Position numbers and translations under genes: made by a program
Shown here: in pieces, positions 23,401 through 38,091 of the stretch
Layout: every line of letters begins with the position of its first letter
How positions within the stretch are numbered: position 1 is the first letter of the stretch
The notes under the pieces: generated by a model
Database searches by the model: none
What the model saw: the letters and a program-made list of their open reading frames with translations, nothing else
What the model was told of the DNA's origin: nothing
From: Hyalella azteca
Lineage: Eukaryota; Arthropoda; Malacostraca; Amphipoda; Hyalellidae
Reading direction: 5' to 3'
Length of the DNA: 64,000 nt
Assembly (NCBI RefSeq): GCF_000764305.2
Contig: NW_025937992.1
Coordinates: forward strand, 344,358-408,357

Positions 23401-26400
23401 CATGGCTAAGCTGTAAATATAGATTAATGTTCTCCATCAAGAAAAAATTGTGTTATTGAATGTAAATTCATTGTATTTTTAAATTCAAATACATTGTTTT
23501 CATTTCTCTGTTGGGTTCCTGGTGCGCAATCTTTTTGTGCAAGGTATGAAAATAACGCTTGAATCGACACAGGTGCCCGATTGATATTTGATTGATGGAC
23601 AAAAACATATGTTTAAAAGATTTCAGCTCCCAATGATGAAGCTGTTGATGCGTTACAGCCGTAACTGTCGAACAGAAATTTTGCTTCTCTTAATTGCAGG
23701 GGAGAGTGAAAAATAGATGAGAGTTTCGATGAGTCTATAAAAACTCGTGTGTCGACGGAAAAATTGTATTGTTGCTAATTGCAATGTTTTTGTTGTCGTA
23801 CTAAGGTATCTATCAATGTCAATGTTCGATTTGAACTCACCGAGCAGTTTTACGCAACTTGCATACAAATTCTGTGAAATAATGAAGCTACTTTTTACTT
23901 TGACAGTGCCGTGCATCTGGCATTATTTTTCAATCGGTTCAGCCGATGTCATTCTTTTTCACTGTTATTATTGCTGCCGATCACAGGTTTGGCATGCATA
24001 TACTTCTTATAAATGTATTTTCATCATAAATTTTCTTTTATCCTAAACTAATCAAGAACTAAGAAGCAAAAAATGCCCAGTGAATCAACCATATTTTAAC
24101 GCTCTCAGTGAAAATATAATGAATTAAATAGGGATTTTATTAACTTTTTAGCTTTTGGTAGATACTTTTTAGTATAGAATTGATTCCTATGTTCAATTGT
24201 CGTGGCAGGTAAGTTTCATCAGGCAACAGAATGTCAGCTGGAAAATTTTTTCCGAAAATTTGATTATTGGGTTTCCATTATCTGCTATCATAATGTACTT
24301 CTATTTTCCCCAGTGATTGAATTTTAATTCAGCATTCATGGCCTTTCACGCCATAGTTCAGAATTGCATGACCGAACTCAGCAAGACGAAATAATAATTG
24401 TAATTTGCAACATTAACTTTGAAATCCGTACGAATTTAGATAGAGGTATGATTGTGCAATTAACATTCTTTTGATGTTGCACGCTACAAGCTTGAAATAA
24501 AACTTTTTCCTCAAGAAAACGCTTAATTGGTAGGTAATTTTTTTCGCTGAAAAAATAGTGAATTTCCATGAATTTGTTTTTGCTTTTAATCATTAACACA
24601 AAAAAAGCTAAACAGATATCAAATTTTGACAACGCAGCCTGCCTTTCCCTTCGTTGCAGCATCGACGGTATAAATTCTACCCCTCGGAGCACTGTTTGAT
24701 TAACGACACTGCAGTAATTAATACATTGTCGTTTGTAGGGAGCATTTTCCTCATCACTTGATAAATAGGCGGCACACTGCCTTGTTTGCTGTCAAACTGG
24801 CTGACTGATTTCAAACGTGGCATGGCGTACGCATGTCGACCTCTCACGGACAAAAATTTACGTGATTTCAACTGTAATTCCTATGTAGGGACGAGCGCAG
24901 GCTATTAATTTTGCAACGATATTTACTAAGGCTGATAAACTGAAGCCAAATTACCGCTTCACTGGAAATTACAATAAGTTTCTAGTAGCTCTAAAATTCG
25001 TTCTCACCCGAGTCATTTTTTGTTAACCCTTATGAGAAATTTTGAGAGCCATTGATATTATTGTTCTTTAAATTCAAATGCTCCTATTTTTTTCGTTTTT
25101 TAATTGGATTTTTTTTCTTATTATATTATTTCTTTATTTATTCACACAGAAGCACACAAAAATTACATAACAAGAGAACATGGAAATTTTGTAGATGAAA
25201 AAAAATACAAAATGCTTCCTTGTGAATGCCAGTAGAAGCTAAAAAGCTTCACATGCGACATAGGCGATATTACTCTCAATAGAACAATCCCTTGAAGTAA
25301 ATTATGATACACGATATAATAAATCAGAAGTACTAAATAATAGCTTGTTCTATAACATTGTGAAAACCAGGAATTATTACTATGAAGTAAAAGAGAATAA
25401 TACAAAATTCAACCCAATTTTGTAATACTTTAATAAAAAATGAGAAACGAGCGATAATTTTTTCTAGCGGATAACTTTTTTGAATTATTACAGCAACATA
25501 TCCGGCAGATATTGTCGTTTCCAATATTTGCAGGTACAAATGAACACATTTAAGCGATTGCGAGAGTTTGAAACAATAGCAACCCATATATAACACACTT
25601 ATTTAATATAATAAATATTAAGAGTACGAGTCACCAGGTTAATGTCCAGAAAAGTTTCCCGCTTATTTAATTTCCAGCCTCGCAGCAAATAATTCTCATG
25701 GATTCCAGATAAGTTAATTTTTAAGTAAAAAGAGAGAGTATTAAGACTAAGTAAGTAAATTCTACTAGAAAGTCTTAAGTAAACAATTACAAGCTCAGCT
25801 TGAATTGGAAAAAAAGAGAATGTTATTTGAACATGTTTCGTAATTAAAGGAAAAATCTGCTATAATGACTGACCACTTTCCAGCATTTTTTCTGCTTCTA
25901 AACTGTTATGTTTTTGAGGCATAAATTCTCTAAGATGATTACTTCTAGTTAAGTTGCGACGCTGAAAAGCTGTTATTCACTTCTGCTCGGTGATTAAAGG
26001 CTACAATAAACGTCTTATTTGTCAGCATTACAAACTGGAAACAATCTTTCATGAGCTTCCATTTGTGATACCGAGCAATAAAAATAACTTGAAAGAATTA
26101 GGTGGCTGTCGTTACTAAAATTTCGAATATAATGTAACATAATTTCTAGTAACCATTATTTTTAGCAATTTTATTTATATTAGATTAAGTGAAATTTTGC
26201 AATAAAACCTAACTCGATGGTATTTTTTTTCAAAGAGTTAATTGCAATTAAACTCCATAACTTACTGCTTATAAATTATTCACAGTATATAGTAAATAAT
26301 TCCAACAAAACTTGGCAGTCGAGCTTCAAAAAGAGTCCCATATTCGTTACGCGATGGTAGTTTCTCTTTAATTTATATCGAAGCGATGTAAGACGGAGCC

Positions 26401-29400
26401 GTTCAATCAGTTTTGCTGGATGGACAGAATACATTACAAAATCTGAATTTCTTTACTTTGGGTCCTGCCTTATCGTGTTTCTTGTTGAGCCTGTAGATCT
26501 TTCAAGAAAATCCACTCACGTTTGCAAATTAATTGCCGTTTTTGTGAACGTTGAACAACGAAAAAATGGAGTCAAGCGGGTTCGATCAAACGAACACAAA
26601 ATGAAAAACATTCAGTAATTTTTTCGCTCGCTAACAAATTGGGTAGTTCATTTGATGAGCGTCAGCCATGTTAGGAATTTGATATTATTGAAAAACTGCA
26701 AAAGTTGCGTTGATTTTCATATTTTAAAACTGACTGGAATATGCAGGGAAGAAAATATTTCTAAAACAAAATAATCTAATTCCACGTTTCATGTATTTTT
26801 ATTATTTTAGATGGAGATTACATTATTATGATCAATGATTATGATTATGACAGGTGCTGTGCGACAGGAATGACAATTGTTTATTTTATTCTTCGAAATG
26901 AAAAGATGAACTGCAGTAACGTGACAGGAAGAAAAGTAAATGAGGACTTGATAAATTTTAATGGCACATGAACTCTCAATATATTTAGACAAATATGTGA
27001 GTAAAAATTTATTTATAAAGATTTACAATTCGATTTTTATTAATTAGAAGATTCTTCCTCTGCAACTTCGGCGGTGAACGAATTTGTCTCTTCAAAATAC
27101 ATTAAAAATATCATAGTAAGCGAAGTAATATGTCAGTCAGTTCAGTCGATATTGCAAACAATTATTTACCTCAATTAAGATGGATATTACAATGCATAAG
27201 CGGATATGAAACTTGACTTGTTAGTGTCAATAATTAAGCGGAAAATAATTGCGGAAAATTAAGCGGAAAAGTAAAAACAGATTCTTCTTGGGATTATTCC
27301 TTAATGTATTTTATTTTGCACCATCTTTTGATGTAAGAGCATCACTTTTTTTACTTAAATTAACTTCTAAAGAAAATGACACAAAGTCGTTGCAGAATTT
27401 ATTTATATCGACACGGGAAACATTATTTTGTTCGAAAGAATTAATTATAAGAAATTCAAAAATATTTCCTTTTGCACGACTACCACCGAGTTTCCCGTCC
27501 AATTTGCGCCTACGAAAAATGATCATTGATTACGACCGCGAGACGCTTTTTAAAGTCAAGTCTTCATCGGCAAGGGAGGATAATTGATCAAACATTCTTC
27601 GGAGAAATAACTAATTAGATATTGGAAATAGATAGTTTTTATTCGGGCGAGTTATGAAAGTTCTGCCTCTAGAATGGGTAAATTCAATCTACTCGGCGAA
27701 CCTTGAGGCTCGATGTACAGTTTAAATTGTAACATTGTGTTCTATAACTTTTATATTTTACAGTCTAAAATAAATGTTAAAATTTTGGTTTTGATGCATA
27801 TAGTATAGCTTGTACTTTATTTATAACAAATATCATAATGATCTATTTTTTCATCTTCTATATATCCGAGGAACTAAATTTTGCTGCAAAATTTTATTTT
27901 AGCGGCATTTCTTTGCATTACTATATATTACTTTAAAATTCTGTCGTAATTATCGGAATATACGCCAGTTTGTAAAAATTAAAATGCAGAAACACTCGCC
28001 AATTATGTAAAATCAATCCTAATTTAGTATAAAAAATGGGATTACAATTTTTTTATGATATTAAGTAATAATTTTACAGCATTTTACTGAGTTCTGAGTG
28101 CTTAGCTTTACGTCAATTTTATAAAATAAATTTAATTTTATCATCGAGGGCAAATAAAACAAAGGTTGAAGTAAGCAAAATTGAAACTCTTTTGATTTAG
28201 TTGGGAAATTGAATTCATTGATGCTGAATAATCAACATTCCTGCTCTAATCAGGTTTATAAGTCATCAGTTCGTTACTTTTAACTAGGTTTTGCGACAGA
28301 AGTGTTAAACAGGGTGGAAAATACTATAAGGAATTTCTACAGGATTTGACGTTGTAAAAATTAGGAAGTTTGATAAGCTGCCAAGAAATTAAATGGTTGG
28401 TAGAAGTAAGTAATATTTCTTGATCTAAGAGCAAGTCTTTTTAAAGGCCATAAAAGTCTTTTATGGAGTTTTGCACGAAAAAAAAACTAACAAAACTAGC
28501 TATAAGGTCAGCAAGAACATTGTTGGGTCTCTAAGCATAAACCGAAGTGAAACTCCAAGATTAGAATTTTCATGGCTGAAAAACGATTTAATCCAGATTA
28601 AAATTCAGAATTTCCCTCAACCGGTTACATCCTTGAAGTATTCTGTCTTACGTTAGCAGATGTAGCAGAGTGGACATGAAGGAAAAAGAGATGAAATGCT
28701 TATTGCACTGTTTGCCACATCAGCTGTTTAATTACAGATAACGTAAACAATTGAAATGACTAACGGATTTAACAGAATGGGAAGTCTGAAAACATTATCA
28801 ATTGGCTGAAATACTGTGAAATTTATACTGTGGGAGAGATAAAAATATGGATGCGTACCAAAATTGTTTTTATGAAATCCTCCCAGATTTAGGCATTCAA
28901 ACGTATCATAATTCAGCAAATCCAATGTCAGTCCGTTCCTTGTGCTTTTGATAAATGCGATTTATTCTCGTTTATAAGTTGCGCATAGTGTGCAAAGGCG
29001 TGCGTTGATGCGACGTCATGTTTCCTTCTGCATTAGAGTAGCTCAACATCAAGTCATCAAATTGGCAATATGGTCGGACATCAACCGCGCTCAACCGTAT
29101 GTAATAATGCCGAGCAGTGCAAAGTCCCGATGTCGAATAGAAATTTAAAAGTTTCAGGTCAAATTTCGCACGCGTGTGATTTAAGGAGTTTAGGATAACA
29201 GAATTTTTTTAATAACAGTGAATAAAGCCTCCGACTTCAGTCAAATTTAAATGAAAATATAGTTATGTTAGCAGTTTTTTAGTCACTTTTCTAATTCAGG
29301 CATTAAATCCTACCTATTAACTATACACGTTTAATATACCGGTGCTGGCCTCGGGTATGCATTCCTCAAAGAAATATTTTTTTACTTCAGTTTCCAAGTT

Positions 29401-30080
29401 ATTAAATTTTTAGTCAATTTTTGGTTCATGCAATCGTATGATAATAATTCGTGTAAAATGGCTTATGGATGTAGAAAATAGTTAAACTTATTGTTTTTCA
29501 GATACATAATATAAATGCCATATAATGTCTTAAATTATTTCAGTGCATGCAGCAAAATGGCCCCCAGCGATCATGCTTAAGATTTTGCATTGGAGAAATA
29601 CTGCAATGCTCACGAAGCTCCAAGTATTCTGATACGTTTTCGTTTATTGGAGGAATAGGAAAGTTCAAAACTTTATTTTGAGTATGTTTACATGTTTGAA
29701 AAATGGAATTGCAACTGGACACTGGGTAAATAATTATACTAATAATATTGAACAGTTAGGGGTTTAAATTAAATTTCCTAGAGGATCATTTCTGAAAGTA
29801 ATTTTTTTATTATTACCACGTTCAAAATTATTACCAAATTCAAACCTTAATTTAGAGCACTTCTAAACATCCTAGTAAGTTGAAATTTGGCATGCTTGCT
29901 TATGCTGCCTAACAATTCAAGATTTGATCATCAGAAATAATAATTAAAAAAATTTTTTTTTTGAAAAAAAAAATTTTGAAAAAAAGCACTAAAAATTCTC
30001 GGTTTGGAATTGAGTTTTTTCTCGAACATCCACACTTGCCAACCCTGGAAATTGATTTGAATTGCTAACTAAAAAGTAGA
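23401..30080. other. AT-rich unique DNA, no gene recognised
   Basis: Several frames of 60-112 codons are present, for example 27249-27587 plus and 24692-24378 minus, none with a known domain or signal sequence. Dense A and T runs occur near 29940-29980. No tRNA or other RNA gene was recognised. Confidence 0.5.
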
Positions 30081-30150
30081 AAATAAATAAATATAAAAAT
30101 ATTTTAAAAAACCACGTTTTTCTGGTTTTTACAAAACTAAAAAAGTGAAA

Positions 30151-30330
30151 TAAAACAAATAAAATTTTTTAAAAAACCACGTTTTCTTAACGGACAAAAA
30201 AGAAAAACACTTACTCTTACATAACATTACATAACATTTTACGTAACTTAAATGTTATGTAGAAGTAAATATTTTTCTTTTTTGTCCGTTAAGAAAACGT
30301 GGTTTTTAAAAATTTTATTTATTTGTTTTA
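30151..30330. repeat. Long imperfect hairpin with arms of about 78-80 bp
   Basis: The left arm 30151-30228 and right arm 30251-30330 are inverted copies. Their core is an exact match running CCACGTTTTCTTAACGGACA on the left and its complement on the right. The loop is about 22 bases. A partial copy of the arm (AAAAAACCACGTTTTT) also lies just upstream near 30100-30120. The ends are AT-rich and no clear target-site duplication was seen. This is probably a foldback or miniature inverted-repeat element. Confidence 0.85.
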
Positions 30331-30540
30331 TTTTTAATTTCCTCCCTAAGCCAGTATTCGAAAATTTCCCAATTCAGCAGATCAACAAATAAATTTTGCT
30401 AAGCAATATTATTGAATTGTTCCTCCTTAGTGAAAGTCCACGTGTCAGAAACAATATTTAAAGAAACTTGCCGCACGTCAATCCTGTTTTCGACATTTTC
30501 CCCGCATGAGGAAATTACAACAGTTAATTTTATTTTCACC
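30331..30540. other. Unique DNA between hairpin and GC-rich island
   Basis: Nothing gene-like was seen. Confidence 0.5.
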
Positions 30541-31010
30541 TCGTAAATGTTTTCAATCAAACTGAGGTGTCAATGGACTGAGCCGCATGCAGCTGCCGAG
30601 GGACCACTGGGTCGTCGTGTGCTACATGGCATTTAATCAACAACTTGGCCGAGATTAGACCGGCGTCGAGTCTCACACATGGCCAAACTTTAACGATATC
30701 TTTCACGCTCATCCACTCCTTGTCGGCGCCGCTTAAAACGGTCCCGTTTTGTCAGCGCGAAGTTACGGTTTACCGGCGTTTGGAAGTTCGGCGGCGTGTC
30801 TACCGCTAGTAACTTGCAAGCCAATAAGTTAAACTTGGTGGTAACTCGCAGATATGTTCTCTGAATTGCTGGACCGTGTCATCACCGACTAAATTTGACT
30901 CGAGCTTTGAGCTTTCGTCGCAGCAAGGATCAGTCGAGTGTGTAATGCGGACGTATAATACGGAACTTCATCGACTGACTCGACCGGAGTCTCACTCTAA
31001 AGATTGTGAA
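30541..31010. other. CpG-rich island in AT-rich DNA
   Basis: A stretch with many CpG dinucleotides (GGCGCCGC, CGGCGTTTGG, GGCGGCGTG words) stands out from the surroundings, yet stop codons occur in all frames I read and no long open frame is present. It is a candidate enhancer, promoter or non-coding exon. Nothing more specific can be supported. Confidence 0.35.
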
Positions 31011-34000
31011 ACTGCCGCAACACATTCCATTATTGCGACATCTGACTCAATTTGAGTAACTTAATTAAATTTTGTATTAAAAATATTGTAAGTTTCGGTC
31101 GTAATTCTGAGTGATAATCTCGTAACATCTATGCCACTAGGTTGCTAGTAAAATATTTTCTAATTTAATCCTACATATAATATATAGTATATTGAATACT
31201 ATTTACATACTGTTCTCTCACTTCAATATAGGGCTGAGAAACCTTTGTTTATATATAGCTTCTGTTGATGAAAAACAAAGGCTGTGTTACCACACTCTGT
31301 AAAAGCCAAATCCAAGAAACAAAAACACAAGGAACAGTAATCAATAGTATGTTGATATTAAAAATTTTGTTGGTAGATCGCAAACAATATGAAAGAATGT
31401 CCTGACCCTAAAAATTTGAATGCACTTTTGAGTGACGAGTTACAATAGAGATGCGAACGGAAGACTAGCACGACCTGAGTTTAATCCGGAGGACTAGTGT
31501 ACTTTCTTGCTTACATAAATAAAAAATTTAACCACTTTATTACAGATCTTTTGCTTCCTAATCCTAATAATCTCTTTACAGCGATACAACAAATTTTAAA
31601 TAATGACAAATAGTGAATAATGAATTTTGAAAATTCGTAGAATTCTAGAAAGTAATTTGTTTGAATTTAATTTTATTCGAAAGCGATTTTCTCCGTCATC
31701 AAACTGCAATTGTCATTTGAGTTTGAGAGGCACGAGGCTTTTGCAGTGGCTGTTACAATGCACAAACTTTTGATTCTAATTTACACCAAACATTTATTCA
31801 AGTCTTAATATCAACATGCGATTTGATGTTAACACACACTACACAAAACTGCAACTCTTCGGTTTTGCACAACACTCTAATATTCAAGTATACAAGGCAT
31901 AGACCTGGGCAATTACAATAGCTACGGCAGTTAAGAGTTAATTTACACGTTATGTAGACTGTGACCCTTGAAGTGTTACGTGAGGAACACGTCAGGAACT
32001 ACGATATTGAAGTTGTTCAGGTCAATGAAGCGGCGATCCTACACCACACCTGCCCCGATATCAAGCTTGTTACGAGCGACACACAGAGCCTTCGGTAACT
32101 TTAGCGACTTAATAATGAAGCCCGAGACACAAACGATAAGCTTCTAGTTTTTTAGCTCACTTTATTCCGGCTAACCCCGCAATGCGTGTTGAAATATAGA
32201 GCGGCAATAGAGGCGGCTGTTTGGAAGTAAATAATGAAGGCTAGCCCGAAACTTGCAATCGAGGCTCAACGGTGAAATAAAATGTTAATTTATAATCTAA
32301 GCCTGAAAATTAATAACCAAACCTACAAAATACACACAAGCACAGCAGAAACGTGCAAAAAACAATTTATTTTGTCCCACGCATTATGTCAAAAATGCAT
32401 ATTCATTAAATCAAATTATTCCTTTACTGCATTGGAAACTTTGAGCATAATATAAAATAACCGTATGTTAGCACACGTGGGCAAATTAATTTTTAAATTC
32501 AAGTAAATTGAATTTCCACTAACTTCTTTAATATTTGCAAACATTATTTTTAATGCTAATTGCGGAGCATTACTGCTCTACATAACAGCGATCGTTTGAG
32601 CAAACTGTAACACAATAAATGATCAGGAGAAGCAGCGCTGAGAAGCAGCCACTAGAGAAGTAAGTCTATCAGTATAGGGAAGAGTGTTTACAGTTCGTTA
32701 GAGTGTAAACAATCTTCCTCCTGTGCCAGCGTTTGCTCACAAATTACGAGTTATTAGGTTTTCTAAGTTATTAGGTATGTAAAACCTTACACTCTAGATT
32801 CCGCTATTCACTTGTACTTCACATTTTTTTTCACTATTTTGAAAGATAACTTAATAAAGTTGTAGACTATTGTTAGTTTGAACAGTTAAAATATGGTTAA
32901 TGCCCATATTTCGACTTCAAACGTTTGCACCCGAATATTTATTAGTGCTCAGGGTGTGAAACGAAATTATTTTTCGAGCATTAATAAATATTTTTGTTGT
33001 GAATGAAGATCACGATATTTATCAACGTCGGTGCAACACACTAAGCACTTGACAGCTATCAACTGCCAACATTCATTCACGCCATTCAATCCTTTTACTT
33101 ACTCAATCAAATTATATATTGCATTATTCATTACCATTTTACACTCCCACCGTTTATTAAAATGATTCACTAATGGTAAGATCTTTTTCTTCCTAGCGTT
33201 CTCCACACACTTTCATTTGAAAATTAATTGGCTGGAATTAGAATGTGGTGTTCCTTTTGATTCAATTATTTCAATATGGAAACAATAACATATAACAAGC
33301 AGTGAAATAAAAAAAGAAACTCTATATACCATTTCTTAAAAAACATTATCCGTCGTCATTTTCAGTGCCGTTCGTACCAAACGGCATTGTAACGCGAGTT
33401 ATTTTCAGTAGACTAGTGGTCAACAGTGAATAATCTAGGTATATTATTCTTAATGTAAGTACACTGTTTCTATGTCGAAGACATTTACTCCTTTGAAAAC
33501 GGCCACTCTGTTGGCGAATGGCGCTCTGCCGAAAACGGTCATAGTTCGGATACATTGTCGTACATACATTCCTTGTCGAAAACTGTTTCTCTGTTGATTA
33601 TTGTTGCTATAGACACTGCGGATAAATCCGTACCAAAATAGAGAAAGAGGCAGCCAGTAGCTCACTAAGTTGAACAATAAGGTTTTATTTCTATCCAACG
33701 ACAGCAATTTCTCGAAGAAGTCTCCGTTTTCCGAGTGCTTGACTCTTGATTTGCCGATATCGCAGAAGATTTCTGAGTATCTGGTTGCTGGATAACAATT
33801 TCAAGCTATCGAGGTAAACGCAACGAGCATTTTCATTTTCTAGGGTAGAGTTCATCTCTTCGAGTGTAAGCTGATATCGATTTTGTTTGAAACCAATATT
33901 CTATCGAGAAACCAATCCAATTGATACGAGGACTGGGAAGCAGCAATAATCTCTTTATTCTCTAAGATTGGGACAGCCTCAAAAAATGTATTGAGGCTCG

Positions 34001-37000
34001 AGGAGAAAAATACTCAAAAAACCCAAAAATGATTGCTGCGTTTAAGCCAAGTCCTGAAACTGGAGGAGCGCAACCTAACCTGAGATTATCGTACACTAAC
34101 GAACACCAGTCGATTTTTTCGCGAGTACAGCGAGTATCTTTCTAGTCTACGGAAAAATGGTGCACAGTTTTGTTGATAGAGCCAGGAAAATGTAAAGGAA
34201 TCTACAAATTCCTTTGTTTGTGTTATTTTAGCTTTAATAAAACATGGTCAGTTGTAGACGTGGCAAAATATGTTTAAATATTTTTAATAGAAAACGTCAG
34301 ATATAAAAATACTTGATTAAAAATTTGCCAAGGACGATGACGGTTTGAGTTAAACCTCATTTGTGCACTGGTATCAATGGGTTGAAGGATTTACAGTGAA
34401 CTCAACAGCTTCCAAATATAACATTTATATAAAATATATAAAATTTACATACACAATATTTACATGAACAAAATTTACATGAAATACATGTATTAAACAG
34501 GAGATTATAGACTATTTAGAATTAGGCCGTACTTCAATGAATTTCAAAGATCAAAATAAAAAATTCGTAGCGTAACATTTGGAAATAAGGTCATCAAAAG
34601 CTGCTCCGTATTCTTCCCATGTTAACGAAAATGCTTCTTTAATCGTCAGCTGCTTTGTAGATATTGCAGTGAATCCACTTGAATCACTGAATAAAAACAA
34701 GTTCATATGTACGCGATACTTAAGAAGAAAATGGTAATTCGTGTGACAAGCTCCTATAAAATGCAAAAAAATTCATTTTACGGGAGATTTCTTGCTATGA
34801 GCGCCATTGAATCGTCGTAGTTTGATCTATACCTCACCTAATTATATTCCCTGTTGATGTTCAGAACACAAGATAATTTACCTATTTATTCATGTAATAA
34901 AATTACGCGATGGTCAGTATCGCTAAGCATCGAATCGAATTGTTCTGCCAACCTGCAATTGGTTGTTCGAATGAGGTTATTGCTACGGTCACAAAGCACG
35001 TATGTTTGCTATGTTTAGCATCGCAGGAAAATCATAGCTGGGTTACGGGAGAATAATACTTGGCCGACGTTATGCCAGTGATGATTAGGATGAATTTTTT
35101 TATTCGGTAACCGAAAGTCAGAAGGAAAAGCGATTTGAAAAAAGGGCTTTTGATGGTACGTCTCGTTGCTGCTCACCTTAATTAGGTAATTGCTGGCGAA
35201 AACACTGGCTATTAAGCTTAATGGCAATGCCATCACTGACGATTGATTTGCAAACATGAAATAGAAATTCACTGCTGCTTTCGTGTACGTTTCAACTCAT
35301 TTTCCAGTTAATTTTTGGCTGCTTTATAAATGCCCAATTAAATTTATTTGAATATAAAAAACGGGAAGATTTCACTACGTCATTTTGCTCATTAAAAAGA
35401 ACGGATTCACATGTTCAACAATAGCTTTTTTATTCAAGAAATATGAGCCCTGTTTCATCTTCAGGTTGGCAGCTGATAGAGATCATTGGTGCATCGTAGG
35501 CGATTTACCCGGTCAGTTATTTTATGACCAATATTTCCTAAGCAATGTTAGCCTTGGATTTATTCGGTAAAAGTGACGACTTCCATCGAAATTTTCCGAC
35601 GTCAACCTACTGAGGAAAAACAATATCGGATTTTACCTTTTTCAAGGAAATTCCGAGGCAAGGTACAGCGTTACTGATATCGAGTGCTGTTTGTATGGAG
35701 AGAAAACTTGTAAAGTTTTATTAGAGTGATGAGGCGGGGCCATAATCACCAGAGCTGGACTTACTAGAGCTCTACTCCTGAGAATCTCGGCGTTAGTTGC
35801 CACTTTCTGCCCTCGCTCCTCGATATGTGTGCCACTTACGCCGAGCTCGAACAACGTGCGCGTCAGAGAATAAAATCACAATAAATTTGTTGAATAGGGA
35901 GTTAAATACTTTGAGAGCATTAAAGAGATTGTCGCTGGAACAGAGTCGAAGCCCTTCATCGACGTTGCAAGCTGCTTTTATCTTTCTTGAATGTTTATTA
36001 CAGCCGAAATTGAGAAGAAATTCATACCTGGTTTACATTGAGAGACTCGGTCTGGTGAATGGACCTTCTCGAACCTTTACGAATGTCGCGTTAAAGTAAG
36101 AAGCCTTGCACAAAATTGTACACAGTATCAGATCTTGTGAAGTAGGAGCACGTATAAAAATGTACATTTTACAACTTAAAAGGCCGTGTAAGAAGTAAAA
36201 GTAAGTGCAAAACGTAGAAAGCAGTGCACAAATTGATCTCAATGTACACAATAAAAATGACGTGAAGAAAGTTGCGGACCTTGTATGTGCAAGCATAGAG
36301 GCCGGATACAAAATAGGGTGCTCTTCTCTAGGTTATTTTTTTTCATTGGGAGACCCAACTTGTCAAAGCGTAAATTCTTTGGGTGAGGTTTATTTTGGTT
36401 TTCCCATACCGCGATTGTTTTGCCAAAACATCCGCTTTTTTAGAACAAAGGAAAGTTCAAACGGGTTATTTTAGCATTTGTTGACATAATGTTTCTGTAG
36501 AAGTAGAGTTTGAACAATTTTTTGACCAATTCGCTAAAATACAAATATTGTGAGTCCAAATCGACTGTTGTTTGGGTTCATAAATAATATTTACTTTTGA
36601 TATATTGTTTTATTTTTATTTACCGTGATCAAAAATTTAACCGAGAGAGTAGAATTTTCAGCCGAAATACTTCTTGCTTAGTAAATCTAATAATGACATT
36701 AAATCTGAAAATACCGAATAGCAATATAGATAAATATCAAATTTGCCACGGCATATTTTTCCTGAACTAAAATTGGACCGCCAAATAATGATGCACGCAA
36801 ACTTGAAACCAAATAACCAACGAAATGTTTGTTGAAGCAAAGCAAATTTTAGGCCGTATTGTACAGGTTTAAAAAAGTAAAAAAACTGCCCTACCAAATT
36901 CAAGTAAAACGCACAACTGCGGACAAAGCTGACGACAGCTCAATTAGTCGCTTGCCGTAGCAGCCTGGGAAATTTTATGGAAACATTTTTCGTCGAACCG

Positions 37001-37180
37001 CCACTTTTTTAGCAAAAATGATCAAAAGACATTTCCACCGCTAATGTATGCAACAATATTTTAAATAGGACATGTCTTTAACATACCATGTTCATTTTAA
37101 TATAGCATAAGTGATATATTCACAAAGTACATCGAAATAGAACACTTCCTGCTCATTGCTGCATATCATACACTCTGCAA
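31011..37180. other. AT-rich unique DNA, no gene recognised
   Basis: Frames such as 35797-36099 (plus, 100 codons) and 36311-36033 (minus, 92 codons) were read and have no known motif. Short internal repeats of ATTTACATGAA type lie near 34430-34495. Confidence 0.5.
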
Positions 37181-37182
37181 TG

Positions 37183-37582
37183 GGGTATTTTCCACGCACT
37201 ATACACCGGAGTATTTGCTCCGTATTCACAACATTCTAGAGTATTTCCTTGCACTACACCGAAGTATTCGCGCCGTATTTACAACACTCGGGAGTATTTT
37301 CCACGCACTACACTGGAGTATTTGCTCCGTATTTACAACACTCGGGAGTATTTTCCACGCACTACCTCGCAGTATTTGCGCCGTATTCACAACACTCGAG
37401 GGTATTTTCCCCGCACTACACCGGAGTATTCACGCCGTATTCGCAACACTCGAGAGTATTTTCCACCCACTACACCGGAGTTCACGCGCCGTATTCACAA
37501 CACTCGGGAGTATTTGACACGCACTACCTCGTAGTATTCGCGCCGTATTCACAACACTCGGGAGTATTTGACACGCAACAAA
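37183..37582. repeat. 54-bp minisatellite, about 7 units
   Basis: The marker CCGTATT recurs at 37220, 37273, 37327, 37381, 37435, 37489 and 37543, giving spacing of 53 and then 54. Each unit contains GAGTATT twice, about 27 bases apart, so the 54-bp unit may itself be a doubled 27-bp ancestor. Several units carry CGGAG...CTCCG, which can pair. Because 54 is a multiple of three, frames of up to 225 codons stay open with an 18-residue periodic product. They are not called genes. Confidence 0.93.
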
Positions 37583-37815
37583 GAGCAGTATCCCGGTGCA
37601 GGTGTCACTGTATCTCATCACACAACGCTTCCTTGATCCCAGTTCTGTGCCGCCGTCAGTCGTCAGGACGGCAGGAATGTCAGGCAGGCAATATTTTTCG
37701 CGTGCCAATGGCGGGACGAATTGGAACATCTCAAATGCTCGACACTATCTTTTCCTGCAGACGTTCTACTTCATTGCATTGTCGTGAGGTTTTTTATTCC
37801 CAGCGCTGCTCGAGT
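37583..37815. other. Unique GC-richer spacer
   Basis: The spacer lies between the 54-bp array and the ATT microsatellite. The open frame continuing from the array has no motif. Confidence 0.45.
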
Positions 37816-38091
<276 letters not shown>

